Assembly (NCBI GenBank): GCA_030248195.1
Contig: JASAND010007749.1
Coordinates: 1-64,000 of the forward strand
Reading direction: 5' to 3'
Length of the DNA stretch: 64,000 nt
DNA from: Trissonchulus latispiculum
Taxonomy: Eukaryota; Nematoda; Enoplea; Enoplida; Ironidae
A model generated the notes under the pieces. That model was not told where the DNA came from, made no database searches, and saw only the letters and a program-made list of their open reading frames with translations. A program made the translations under genes and the position numbers. Below, piece by piece: positions 50,101 through 57,464 of this stretch. The first letter of the stretch is position 1. Every line of letters starts with the position of its first letter.

Positions 50101-53100
50101 TGTGGATAAAGCTAATCAAAATATTGCTGTTGTTTGTAAAAATTATTATATCCAGGTCGTACTCAAGGAATTAGGCATTCTCGATATAAATAACTCTAAC
50201 ACGTATTGTCAGGTTAACTCTCCCCAATCCGATATCATAAACTCAATTCTCAAATACTATAGTTGTAATAATGTTAATGGTAATGGATTTAAACAGCTCC
50301 CACACATTTATGTTATACCTAAGTTCCATAAAACTCCTACCAAATTTCGTACTATTATTGCTAGCAGAAATGCTGTTACTAAACCTTTATCTGTTTTAAT
50401 TGATAAAGCTTTAACATTGGTTAAACAAAGTAGGAAAAGATATGGTAAACTAATAAAAAGTATTTACAATTGTAATCCGTATTGGATTATAGATAATAAT
50501 GAACCTATCTTAAATTCTATTAAGAAAATCAACATGTCTAACTCAGCTAATACTATAAATACTTATGACTTTACTACACTTTATACTAATCTTAGACATG
50601 ACACTATTATAAATGCGTTAGATAAATTGTTATATAATACTATGCGTAATCCTATGCACTTAACATATTTAGGAATGCGTTGGGGCTATGGCCGTAATCC
50701 AGCTAATACAATAACCTACCCTACACTTATAAATCACATAAAATTCCTTCTAGATAATCTATATTTTACATGTGGTAATCTTATTTTTAAACAGACAATA
50801 GGAATACCTATGGGAAGTAACTCTGCTCCCAACATAGCTAACTTAGTTTTACATCAAATGGAATATAGTTATATATGCAATAACCGTAATAACGATAATA
50901 ATAAATGTCTTGAAGTGGTAGGTAGATATATTGATGACATGACACTTATTAATGATAACAATTATTTTGATATAATAAAACATGATATGTACTCTCCGGA
51001 ACTTGAATTAAATAAAGTTAATACCTCTAACCAGCAAGCAGACGTATTAGACCTAAGTATTTGCATCTCTGGTAATAAGTTTATAACTAAACTATATGAT
51101 AAACGTGACGATTTTCCCTTCAATATCAATAGATTTCCTATGAATGGTAGTAATATCAGCAAAAACATTATTTGTAATACTGTCATATGTCAAGTCGCCC
51201 GATTTGTCAAAATCTGTGATCTACTGGATGACTTTATTGCTGGTCTTGATAAGCTTAAGAATATGTTAGTGCTAAGAGGATACTCCAAAAAATTTTGCAA
51301 GTACATTCTTAGATGCAGTATTGTTTCTAATACTGATATCAAGGATAAATATGGCTCCACCCCAGACGTTGTACATAAACTATATAAAAGCATTTCTTGA
51401 AATTTAGTATGTTTTGTTTTCTTCTTGTTGTTGTATACTGTTATGGTTATTGTTATTGTTATTGTTATTACTTATGCTTTTCTTATTGCAGGTAACTCGG
51501 GCGTATGCCCACTGTAACTTGGCCTTTGGCCACTGTAACTTGGGCTTTGCCCACTGTAACTTTCGGGCTTTACTCGCCCAGCAATTTTTCTATTTTTATG
51601 CTTTTTAGGGAATTTCCCTGTAACTTAGGGCACATCGCCCAATACAATGTCTCTTTAAATTTACGGTCCATCGTACCTTTTATTCTTAATTCTCCTCTTG
51701 CTTAGGCTATAAAACTGTCCATTCTTAAATTGTACATATTTAGCAAGAGATAATTCTACGAATGTATGATTGGTAGGATTAGACTCATATGACTCTGGTT
51801 CCTACATATGTAGGAGCTGGCCCAACCAGTACATATTCCCATTTGATATAATTATATCAACCAAAAAAGTACTGGATCTCTCTGATGATGAGCATATGGG
51901 TCCTAATCCCGCCCTGGTCTATTTTTGTAGACCACATTCAAATTTTCACACTTTCAATTGGTCAGGGCCTGAGGGATTAGGGCCGAAAGACTTTGACCAA
52001 TTGTTAAGTTTTCATCGTCACTAAAATCCCAGATGTGCATTAGGCACTTAGATTGTATATATCTGTAATGTTTGAGCTGTATCAAAATTCTTTTAGTTCA
52101 TAAAATGCTTATAAAATTCACTTTTCACTTGAACTACTGTTCAACTTTGAAGTTGTTTAAAGGATGTTTATTTTTCTTTTTTGAAAATTTTTAAATTGTA
52201 TGATATTTTACTTAATGGTATTGTTACATCACATCGCATTACATAAGATAGCACTTTCTGTTTTATTTATTTTTCACCAGGAGTATGCACTTGTTTTGGC
52301 AAATTAAATTATGCTCAAGTATGTATACTATTGCATCGGGTGTTTCTGGATTCTATGAGACTCAGCTAAGTTCTTAATTGTTGTATTTTCCCTATGTTTG
52401 TTCCCTCACTACGTATCCCTGTAACTTTGCTAACTTTTTCTATTTCATTTGAAAGCTCTTGACTAGTTGACAGGTTTCAGCGAGACCGAGTTCGAAACCT
52501 TGACAAAGACTTTAGCCCGAGTCTAAGACGGGCCATATCTCGGCTTTTGGGCGAGACTGAGACCGAAGGTCTCAACCCTCCTGATAGTTGAACAGGACGA
52601 ACTCTTGAAATTTCAAATGCCCTCAATTCCCTTAATTCAATAAAACAAGATCTTCAGGATTTAAAATATTTCCATCAATGCCCACAGTATGGGTTTCCAT
52701 TTTGAAAACTGTTTATTATCTGAGCAATTCTTATATTACACCACAAGAAATACACACAGTTCTTTAAGCAATAAAATAATCATTTTTTGCGGATTCCGAG
52801 AAATTAGTTGCTGTTTCAGGTGTTGGTTCTACATGAAAATTGTTTAGCTCATTAAGGGTTTTCAATTGCTACCGAAAAGTACTGTGAATATCGAAGAAAA
52901 TGTATTAAAGCCAAAATATCTTTTTTTAACTTTGTGAAGAGCTCGAAATGTCATTAGCTTGAAATGGTTTTTATGAGCAAACACATACCGCTATAGCTCT
53001 ATTTGATCATGGAAGCAAAATTTTGATTGGGCTAAAAGTTTGTTGTTATTATTATTATTATTGAATTATTTTATTATTGATGATTATTTTAAAGTTTCCG

Positions 53101-53934
53101 TCGTTTTCGAAACCCTGTTCGAAATTTTCGGGGTTTACTTCAAAGGTTGCTATGCTATTATAGATGGCCAGCTTTTGTACATAAGTATTTCAAACGTTCA
53201 TTCATTTTTGCTTTCATTAAAGCTACTATAGAGAGTCCCATATACCACATTTCATAGTACTTATGGCCCCGGCCTTGGGAAGAATGATTTACGTAGTTTT
53301 TTGCATTTCTGTTGTTTTAGTGAATGTTCATGGCGACGCTACTATTGCTCCAGAAATGGATGTTCCAGGACCCAGCTGGCGTCAGCCCGGTACCAGCAGT
53401 CGAACTCTTGCCGCCAGTAAATCTAGTCTCCTACAATCAAAGGCACCACAACAGTCGACCAGGACCAAAGCAGAAGTGTTTAGTGAGGAGGAGGAGGAGG
53501 AAGAAGAAGAAGGAGAAGAGCTATCTGATGATCCTGGACAACCCACCACATCTCGATCAGTCCGGACTTCGCGGCGCGATGCAACCACTGGCAGACGCAT
53601 GGCCGCGAGCATTCCGATCAACTATCGTGAAACAATGGATGACAGTGAGTTCGAGGCGGCCCTCCGACTTATGGATGAGGACCTCTCCCCTGGACTAGGA
53701 GGACAGAGAAGACAGGGAAATCGTCTACCTCGTTCAACGCAACTACGTTCTTCTAGTCGTCAGTCTTCTAGAGATCAGCCGCCCAGCGGGGAATCCAGAC
53801 GCATGAATCTGAGACAGCGGGATCAGCCGAACTATGGCTATGATCTATCTAGTGATAACAGTGATGATGAGAGGTACACTGTGGACAGGAGTAGCAGGGG
53901 TCGAGTGAGAAAGTTGAGGCGATACAATGTCTGA
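37438..53934 (+). CDS. BRWD/PHIP-family protein, 3' half, 14 exons
   Basis: BRWD1/BRWD3/PHIP proteins are nuclear chromatin readers with N-terminal WD40 repeats, a cryptic Tudor region and tandem bromodomains; PHIP and its relatives also act as CUL4-DDB1 substrate receptors. The 14 exons sum to 3,045 nt (1,014 codons plus stop), all in consistent phase. They encode a charged Ser/Arg linker, the Tudor-like block ([65 protein letters not shown]), bromodomain 1 ([29 protein letters not shown]), bromodomain 2 ([29 protein letters not shown]) and a basic/acidic tail. Both acetyl-lysine-binding Asn positions look present. The WD40 half should precede 37,438 but is absent; UBR5 exons lie there instead. 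I cannot say whether it is BRWD1, BRWD3 or PHIP; invertebrates often have one. Confidence 0.95.
38261..38383 (+). CDS. BRWD exon b
   Basis: [20 protein letters not shown] then [20 protein letters not shown]; family has [21 protein letters not shown]. Donor GTACTA at 38384. Confidence 0.93.
38609..38716 (+). CDS. BRWD exon c
   Basis: [20 protein letters not shown] then PWEVYDLK, matching VYYFRQGHEAYVE and QPWHKMELR. Donor GTAAAG at 38717. Confidence 0.93.
38990..39645. repeat. Tandem array E, about 140-bp units
   Basis: CGTTTTTCGGCG-type motif at 39,039, 39,210, 39,353 and 39,491 (steps 171, 143, 138). The unit contains AAATCGACTACGCTCGTTTC and GACCACTGGTCAAACGGCC. A half hairpin TAGGGGCGC-GATA at 38,737-38,749 lies upstream. 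In the BRWD intron after exon c. Confidence 0.88.
39877..40642. mobile_element. Long-TIR foldback element (family T, copy T2)
   Basis: Arms 39,877-40,053 and 40,462-40,642, inverted, outer end ACAAGAAACAAAAATGCTCC. Each arm has a subterminal mini-palindrome ATGCTCC-TCT-GGAGCAT-like and repeated ATATGGG/AGGACTAG phrases. No coding capacity. Confidence 0.88.
40690..41083. mobile_element. Foldback MITE with polyC/polyG arms (family M, copy 2)
   Basis: Left arm AAGAGTGTGACAGCTGG...CACGCTAACGGCTGACC plus C10 run; right arm mirrors it and ends TTATGTACTCTTGGTA. Same layout as copies at 12.2 and 54.7 kb. Confidence 0.75.
41318..41442 (+). CDS. BRWD exon d
   Basis: [20 protein letters not shown] then [20 protein letters not shown], the family's [24 protein letters not shown]. 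Preceding intron is 2.6 kb. Donor GTATAT at 41443, phase 2. Confidence 0.93.
41560..42972. mobile_element. Repeat element with GGTTTGCCGC termini and 336-bp tandem units
   Basis: Begins with a 75-bp block (GGTTTGCCGCTACTTCC through GGCAAACC) duplicated in tandem at 41,560-41,690; the inverted terminus GCGGCAAACC is at about 42,963-42,972. Inside, CAAAAATGG recurs at 41,877, 42,213 and 42,549, 336 bp apart, with clearly conserved units. No coding capacity. Confidence 0.75.
43101..43483. mobile_element. MITE with GGGGYCAGTTTCATAAAAA inverted termini
   Basis: 383 bp; ends GGGGCCAGTTTCATAAAAA and TTTTTATGAAACTGACCCC. Interior rich in repeated CTCGAG. A partial relative ends TATGAAACTGGTCCC at about 56,840. 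Lies in the BRWD intron after exon d. Confidence 0.75.
43823..43905 (+). CDS. BRWD exon e
   Basis: [20 protein letters not shown], the near-invariant [20 protein letters not shown]. Donor GTATGA at 43906, phase 1. Confidence 0.96.
44593..44766 (+). CDS. BRWD exon f
   Basis: [20 protein letters not shown] then [20 protein letters not shown], matching SVIDDAWWFGTIESQEPL and [20 protein letters not shown]. Donor GTGAGC at 44767. Confidence 0.97.
45157..45433 (+). CDS. BRWD exon g (bromodomain 1, first part)
   Basis: [54 protein letters not shown]. Donor GTTAAA at 45434 is weak but fixed by frame; phase 2. Confidence 0.95.
45895..46020 (+). CDS. BRWD exon h (bromodomain 1, end)
   Basis: [20 protein letters not shown] then [15 protein letters not shown] carries the acetyl-lysine-contacting Asn. 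Donor GTAAGA at 46021. Confidence 0.95.
46377..46536 (+). CDS. BRWD exon i (inter-bromodomain linker)
   Basis: [20 protein letters not shown], Ser/Arg/Lys-rich, ending AADAAAA. Phase 2 in, phase 0 out; donor GTAATT at 46537. Confidence 0.82.
46942..47070 (+). CDS. BRWD exon j (bromodomain 2, helix Z)
   Basis: [20 protein letters not shown] then [17 protein letters not shown]; family has [23 protein letters not shown]. Donor GTAAGA at 47071. Confidence 0.9.
47293..47364 (+). tRNA. tRNA-Asn(GTT)-like sequence, SINE-embedded copy 2
   Basis: Best-preserved copy: acceptor GCACCTG/CAGGTGC, D-stem GCTC/GAGC, anticodon stem TCTGC/GCAGA, T-arm GCGGG-TTCGAAC-CCCGC all pair. Loop GCGTTAA lacks T33. 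It is followed by a CCGAATTTTTCGG hairpin and a shared tail (TTTCATTTCTTTAAT), as in the other copies. Confidence 0.5.
47539..47609 (+). tRNA. tRNA-Asn(GTT)-like sequence, SINE-embedded copy 3
   Basis: 246 bp after copy 2, same strand, with a one-base deletion between anticodon stem and T-arm. It shares the upstream TTCCGCTCTTTCTACTGAA flank with copy 1 and the same downstream tail. Confidence 0.45.
48071..48223 (+). CDS. BRWD exon k (bromodomain 2)
   Basis: [20 protein letters not shown] then [20 protein letters not shown] and QYNPNPRSR. Matches [21 protein letters not shown] and AYTPNKRSK. Donor GTAATT at 48224. Confidence 0.95.
48651..48775 (+). CDS. BRWD exon l
   Basis: [20 protein letters not shown], matching IYSMTLRLSALFEEKMKKI, then basic residues. 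Donor GTTAGC at 48776, phase 2. Confidence 0.92.
49174..49358 (+). CDS. BRWD exon m
   Basis: [34 protein letters not shown], ending STEDEQTG. Donor GTATGT at 49359, phase 1, matching the last exon 4 kb away. Confidence 0.87.
49679..49822 (+). repeat. Left 144-bp direct terminal repeat of retroelement P1
   Basis: TTCATTTGAAAGCTCTTGAC to CAACCCTCCTGATA; identical to 52,443-52,586, offset 2,764 bp. Contains several foldbacks (GGTTTC/GAAACC; GAGACC-GAA-GGTCTC). Confidence 0.95.
49826..51400 (+). CDS. Reverse transcriptase of retroelement P1
   Basis: The frame is open from 49,763, inside the left repeat, to TGA 51,398-51,400; the first ATG is at 50,075 but RT-like sequence ([20 protein letters not shown]) starts earlier, so the true start is unresolved. 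Order: [14 protein letters not shown] (N-terminal RT motif), [43 protein letters not shown] (motif A), [18 protein letters not shown] (motif B), [12 protein letters not shown] (YIDD box), [11 protein letters not shown], then a helical thumb-like end (about residue 400). All catalytic Asp are present. No endonuclease domain or zinc finger is seen, unlike canonical Penelope elements. Family assignment is by motif resemblance. Confidence 0.88.
   Translation, partial: TYGPKYRFTKSYCNEDIYSNIVQAFNAYIKKLNKKYKWDLDKLNHWSADIILNEIKLKLVGLNYNGNVTSSTFIHDFICSIKSLHRQYVFCPVDKANQNIAVVCKNYYIQVVLKELGILDINNSNTYCQVNSPQSDIINSILKYYSCNNVNGNGFKQLPHIYVIPKFHKTPTKFRTIIASRNAVTKPLSVLIDKALTLVKQSRKRYGKLIKSIYNCNPYWIIDNNEPILNSIKKINMSNSANTINTYDFTTLYTNLRHDTIINALDKLLYNTMRNPMHLTYLGMRWGYGRNPANTITYPTLINHIKFLLDNLYFTCGNLIFKQTIGIPMGSNSAPNIANLVLHQMEYSYICNNRNNDNNKCLEVVGRYIDDMTLINDNNYFDIIKHDMYSPELELNKVNTSNQQADVLDLSICISGNKFITKLYDKRDDFPFNINRFPMNGSNISKNIICNTVICQVARFVKICDLLDDFIAGLDKLKNMLVLRGYSKKFCKYILRCSIVSNTDIKDKYGSTPDVVHKLYKSIS
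51499..51640 (+). repeat. Array of six mini-hairpins 3' of RT P1
   Basis: Hairpins: GGGC-GTAT-GCCC (51,499-51,510), GGCC-TTT-GGCC (51,521-51,531), GGGC-TTT-GCCC (51,542-51,552), GGGC-TTTACTC-GCCC (51,565-51,579), GGG-AATTT-CCC (51,608-51,618), GGGC-ACATC-GCCC (51,628-51,640). The first three hairpins are separated by the identical spacer ACTGTAACTT, giving a 21-22 bp period; TGTAACTT recurs before the sixth. Confidence 0.92.
51760..52015 (+). other. Conserved structured 3' region of retroelement P1
   Basis: TCTGATGATGAG, GGTCCTAATCC and hairpin CAATTGGTCA...TGACCAATTG whose loop holds GGGATTAGGGCCGAAA. The loop GGATTAGGGCC can pair with upstream GGTCCTAATCC. Same motif order as P2. Confidence 0.6.
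52443..52586 (+). repeat. Right 144-bp direct terminal repeat of retroelement P1
   Basis: Identical by eye over its whole length to 49,679-49,822. Confidence 0.95.
53321..53934 (+). CDS. BRWD last exon
   Basis: Acceptor AG 53,319-53,320; its first two bases complete a Val codon with exon m. [20 protein letters not shown], an acidic run (about 53,485-53,530), [35 protein letters not shown], ending [10 protein letters not shown] and TGA at 53,932-53,934. An upstream ATG at 53,263 with a signal-peptide-like start is intron read-through. Confidence 0.88.
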
Positions 53935-54041
53935 TTCACTATACGGCTGTTGTGTTATTGTTTTGTATCGACAAGATTGTAAACTACTTGTTGTGTCTAC
54001 GTAATCTACATTTCAGCCTTCTTTAGTATTTTGTAATATGT

Positions 54042-54047
54042 ATTAAA
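54042..54047 (+). terminator. Candidate BRWD polyadenylation signal (ATTAAA)
   Basis: ATTAAA 108 bp after the stop codon; a canonical AATAAA also occurs at 54,430-54,435. Which one is used cannot be told from sequence. Confidence 0.4.
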
Positions 54048-54696
54048 ATGGGTTTTGTTTTAATATTTTGTAATGTGTATTAACATGAGTTCTGTTTTAA
54101 AGCTATCCTAATCCGTCTTATTGTTTATAGTATATTTTAATTAATAGAAGATTTTTAGTTTTAATGCAGACAGGAGAAGTGTTACTACAATTACTACAGT
54201 TTAGCGAACTCTAATGAAGTAAAATGACCACGGAACACATAAAAATCCGTACCTGTGGAGGAATTTGAGCCCGGAGAATTCTTTCTTCCGTTCCCTGGCG
54301 AGCACTGTTTCAGTTGATGAACCACACATCATAATTGCATCAGCTTGTGGGCGGTCGTGAATGTGCATGTGAAGAGCGAACCCTTTCAGCAGAATAGCCT
54401 GCTCAAAAACCATCCGTTTGTAGTTCAAAAATAAACATTAACAAAATAATTTAATTAAAAAACTTAACTGATTATTTGAATTTTGGATAAGTTTTTGTCT
54501 TTTTAGTAGTGTTTATTTAATGTTTATGTAGTGTGATGATTGTTTTATTTCAGGTTATCATGTACTGTACTGTAATTGTATGTTAATATGTTTATTTCTA
54601 TATTTCTGATATCTATAAATAAGTGCACGACTGTTTTTGGTAATAATTCCAGTGATTTCTTATTAAAGTAGCAGTGTTGTTTTTAGTTTGGTATAA

Positions 54697-55072
54697 TCAA
54701 GAGGTCATAATGGTAAGAGTATGACAAGAGTCATACTCTATGCAGTGAAGGCAAAAAACTGCTATGCGCGCTAAGGTCTGACCATCCCCCCAATGAGCGT
54801 CGCTCACTCGCTTTATATATTTTCTATATGTAAGTGCTAAACTTGCTCGCTTGTATCCCCTCCCCAAACTGGCCTTTGTTACTTTCAAAGTGTAGTTATA
54901 CAAAGCAGTGAGCGACCCCCGTCTGGATCCCGTACGCATATAGGGGCGGTGTGTGAGGGGGATCAATTTGTGGGAGTGGTCAGTCGTTAGCGCGCATAGC
55001 ATAGTTTTTGTCTTAGTTGCATAGAGGTGATGCTCTTATTGTCATACTTGTCAATTATGTACTCTTGGTATA
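54697..55072. mobile_element. Foldback MITE (family M, copy 3)
   Basis: Left ATCAAGAGGTCATAATGG...AAGAGTATGACA, right ...TGTCAATTATGTACTCTTGGTA; inner arms CTATGCGCGCTAA/TTAGCGCGCATAG. Non-coding. Confidence 0.7.
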
Positions 55073-55237
55073 TATAATCAAACAGGATTAGGTAAAATCA
55101 AGAGTACAGAGTAATAACAAGAGTACGTACATAATATAAGAGTAAGAAACTTACAGTAGCATGTACCAGTCATGCTAGGTATGCTCGGTGCGTTAAGTCG
55201 GGATCACCCGCCCCCCCCCCCGGAAAGCCTCTTTCCA

Positions 55238-55435
55238 TAACCAATCCGGTGTATCGGTTACCTACTGGGAGCCTAAGTCAAAAACTAAAACTTTCTTACA
55301 TATCTTTTGGCCTAAAAATACGGGACTGGTCCCAGAATGTTAAAGAGCGCAGAAATAGATGATTTCGTAAGCTAAGGATTAACGCCGTATGAATCAAAAA
55401 TACCCGAAATTAAACCAGCACCTAAAGTCAAATCG
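55238..55435. mobile_element. TTAA-type MITE fragment (family Q, copy 2)
   Basis: Matches 63,630-63,831 (CTTTTGGCCTAAAAATACGG, ATGTTAAAGAGC, AAAAATACCCGAA) and ends AAACCAGCACC. Left part missing. Confidence 0.7.
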
Positions 55436-55782
55436 TCAGATCACAGTCCGTCATGATAATGGCTATAGCTCCGCCGTGAAGTGTTTTGTCTTGGGTCAAT
55501 TCAAACGTGTACATTAGATTCCAGCGGAAGGTTGTGAGCTAGTGTCTGGAAATTCTCCATAATGTAGCCAGAATTCATCCGGTTTTTCGAACTAATCGAC
55601 GAGTGATTTACCATTTACTGACGTGGTGGTGCTATTGGCATTGGGGCCGCGGCAGACAGGGTGTAGCGAAACTTATCCTACGTATTTAATGATTTTTACA
55701 GGGTAAGCTTCGCTACTCAGGTGCTCAAGTGGGAGGATACTGATTTCCTTAACAACTGGCATTTCAGCAGTATCTTTCCAAG

Positions 55783-56072
55783 TAGTGTTGTGCACCGGCC
55801 CAGTCTAGACCGGCTGGCCGGCCGGTGACGAGCCGGCCGGTCAAATGTGAAGCGACAGACCGGCCAGTGACAATTTCTGCAGCTTATCGAATTAAAATTG
55901 CTAAAATTTGCCTTGAAAACTATCAAAAATCTTAATTTTATTTGTATTTTGCATAAGCTTGCGAAAATTTGCACCGGCCAGCCGGCCGGCTGGTTCTGGG
56001 CCGGCGGCCACCGGCCGGCGTCTCGAGCTGGGCCGGCCGGCCCACGAAAACTTGGGCCGGTGAACAACACTA
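55783..56072. mobile_element. hAT-type MITE rich in GGCCGGCC
   Basis: Termini TAGTGTTGTGCACCGGCCCA and its inverted TGGGCCGGTGAACAACACTA, flanked by perfect 8-bp duplications TTTCCAAG at 55,775-55,782 and 56,073-56,080. 8-bp duplications and TAGTG-type ends are typical of the hAT superfamily. No transposase, 290 bp. Confidence 0.93.
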
Positions 56073-56912
56073 TTTCCAAGGATTGACTAATTTCAGCATG
56101 CGGTGGGGTTTACGCCTACGGTCGGCGGCTGCTCTTAGTAATCCGTGGATTCTATAGCAGGAAGGAAAGACCATTTTTTCCGCCCGCTTCACCACCCTGA
56201 CTAAACAGCTGATTAGACTTGTTGACCGGTAAGACGCCGGATTTGATGGATCTTTGCGCTGTTTAAGATTGGGAGTATGCCCGCGTTTTCCGTTCCAGCG
56301 GAATTTCTTTGCTTGTCCAGCTTCCGTTGGATAGATGTAGAACAGCTTTTCTTCCCATTGGGGGTAGGTAGTGTAGCATATCTGGGTAGACACCGTCAGC
56401 TCCAGCGATCTTTCCTGGCTAGGCTGAAAATCGATCAATCATTTTCAGCTGATAAGAAAGGAGAGCATACCTGGCAGCCAGAAAGACATACAGATTCCTT
56501 GTCTATGCTATCTATCTGGTTTACCGTTTTATAACACCTCTTTTGTATTAAAAATATATATGTAAATGTATCTACGGAAAATTTTTATAGCGATTTATTT
56601 AGTGATCCTATTTATTTGTTTAATTATTCGAATTATTGAAACAGGAACAAAATATTTATAAATTAGATATTCAAAAATTTCTCGTGTAGGTCTCAAGTTG
56701 ACAAAAATTTCTCCGGTCGAAATCCACCAGAGAACTTAACTCGAGAACTCGAGAATTTTTCTTGGAGTTGCACTTTCCAGATCTCGAAAACGAGTTTAGC
56801 TACGAAACATTTTTATACATTCTTATGAAACTGGTCCCAGGTGTGCGTACACGGAAGAATCGCCGGTTTTTAGAATTGCACAATCTGCTGGTCTCGAAAT
56901 CTTACATGTATA

Positions 56913-56946
56913 ATTATAGGGGAGCGCGAGAGCGCTCCCCTATAAT
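56913..56946. repeat. Perfect hairpin heading satellite module D
   Basis: 15-bp stem ATTATAGGGGAGCGC/GCGCTCCCCTATAAT with loop GAGA, followed by ATGGGTGTAAAA as in the module-A hairpin (ATGAGTGAAAA). Confidence 0.8.
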
Positions 56947-57464
56947 ATGGGTGTAAAAGGCTCAGTGCGGCCCTTGGAGACCCGTTCGAGCTCCGTGCCA
57001 GCTAAATACTCAACGAAACTGGACAATTTTGGTATCGTTGGAATCTACACGACGAGTACTACAAGTCGCAAAAAAGTTTTGGTCAAAATGTCCAACTTTG
57101 AAAATTTTCGCTTCCGGGCAAGTTAGGTCCGTTTGTTTTTTTTCCGTGTAAGTCACGCTTGGAAAAATGCAATTTTCTGTCGCAGTGTTAGAACGATCTG
57201 GGCATTTTCAGCAGGTGAAGTTTGGTTTTTCTGAACGTATATACCCCGAAAGTGAACCTTTTTGATATTTTTTCGCTGCCCGGCCCGGCCGGCCACCTGT
57301 ACGGCCGGCCAAATGTGGACTTGGCGCTAAAATGGCCAAAAGTAAAAAGCCTAAAGTCCCAACTCTACAGGAAATAGTCAAAAATAGGCCTAAATATGCT
57401 GTTTTGGGCCATAGAGTGGGACGCATATAAGGGTTATAGGGGTCGCTGAAAACGATGAGCATAG

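Larger units (their letters stand above)
49679..52586 (+). mobile_element. Penelope-like-type retroelement P1 with identical terminal direct repeats
   Basis: A 2.9-kb unit: 144-bp repeat, one open RT frame, a mini-hairpin array, a structured 3' region, then the same 144-bp repeat. Identical repeats and an unbroken frame suggest a recent insertion. Sits in the last BRWD intron on the same strand. No target duplication identified. Confidence 0.85.

Noticed and set aside
53263..53320. Signal-peptide-like start ([16 protein letters not shown]) before the last BRWD exon
   Set aside because: It is the T-rich intron end; the acceptor AG at 53,319-53,320 and matching phase make this exon continuous with BRWD.
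55717..56086. ORFs across the GGCCGGCC block
   Set aside because: They lie inside a 290-bp hAT MITE with defined ends and 8-bp duplications, with no transposase similarity.
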